DNA from: Rickettsiales bacterium | GTDB taxonomy: Bacteria; Pseudomonadota; Alphaproteobacteria; Rickettsiales; JANQQO01 | Direction of reading: 5' to 3' | Assembly: GCA_028289305.1 (NCBI GenBank) | Contig: JANQQO010000059.1 | Coordinates: 1 to 6,440, forward strand | DNA length: 6,440 nucleotides | Part shown: in pieces, positions 6,427-6,440 of the stretch | How the letters are laid out: every line of letters starts with the position of its first letter | Position numbering within the stretch: the stretch's first letter is position 1 | The notes under the pieces: model-generated | What the model was told of the DNA's origin: nothing | What the model saw: the letters and a program-made list of their open reading frames with translations, nothing else | Database searches by the model: none | Made by a program: the position numbers and the translations under genes

Positions 6427-6440
6427 TATGCATTCTTAAA

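Noticed and set aside
1..6440. CRISPR array, tRNA/rRNA gene, insertion sequence or phage/defence genes
   Set aside because: I saw no regularly spaced direct repeats, no tRNA-like cloverleaf with a CCA end, and no transposase, integrase or toxin-like protein. Nearly all bases are taken by housekeeping genes.

Overview
The window looks like a piece of chromosome from an alphaproteobacterium. The main reason is gene order: a tsaD (gcp) gene diverging from hemC-hemD, followed by a mitofilin/Mic60-type membrane protein and a HemY-type TPR protein. That arrangement is characteristic of alphaproteobacteria and is the bacterial setting in which Mic60 is known. Base composition is moderately GC-rich. 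The + strand is clearly C-rich. I cannot name the genus from the sequence alone.

Layout. Positions 1-487 (- strand) hold the N-terminal half of tsaD, cut by the left edge. A 60-bp gap (488-547) carries the start signals for tsaD and for the oppositely oriented heme genes. Positions 548-4620 (+ strand) form one compact operon: hemC, hemD (8-nt overlap, GTG start), Mic60-like (2-nt gap) and hemY-like (1-nt TAATG overlap). Positions 4621-4793 are non-coding and lie between converging genes. They hold a palindromic, repeat-like element, a perfect hairpin just after hemY, and a rho-independent terminator for the gene on the other strand. Positions 4794-6413 (- strand) encode a 539-residue radical SAM protein of the lysine 2,3-aminomutase (KamA) superfamily, with a strong ribosome binding site at 6419-6426. 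The last 14 bases show nothing I can call.

How the genes work together. HemC and HemD catalyse consecutive cytoplasmic steps of tetrapyrrole synthesis (porphobilinogen to hydroxymethylbilane to uroporphyrinogen III). The next two genes encode inner-membrane proteins: a single-pass coiled-coil protein of the kind that shapes intracytoplasmic membranes or mitochondrial cristae, and a two-pass TPR protein with a C-terminal four-cysteine metal site. Tight spacing and overlaps imply cotranscription and translational coupling. TsaD makes the t6A modification of tRNA and is not functionally tied to heme.

Most of the window is core, housekeeping sequence, and I see no sign of a new defence, mobile or CRISPR system. 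The least ordinary element is the KamA-like enzyme. It keeps the radical SAM cluster motif, but by my hand alignment it lacks both aspartates that bind lysine, has a shortened PLP-lysine loop, lacks the C-terminal zinc cysteines, and carries an Asn/Gly-rich insertion. Its substrate is therefore probably not lysine.
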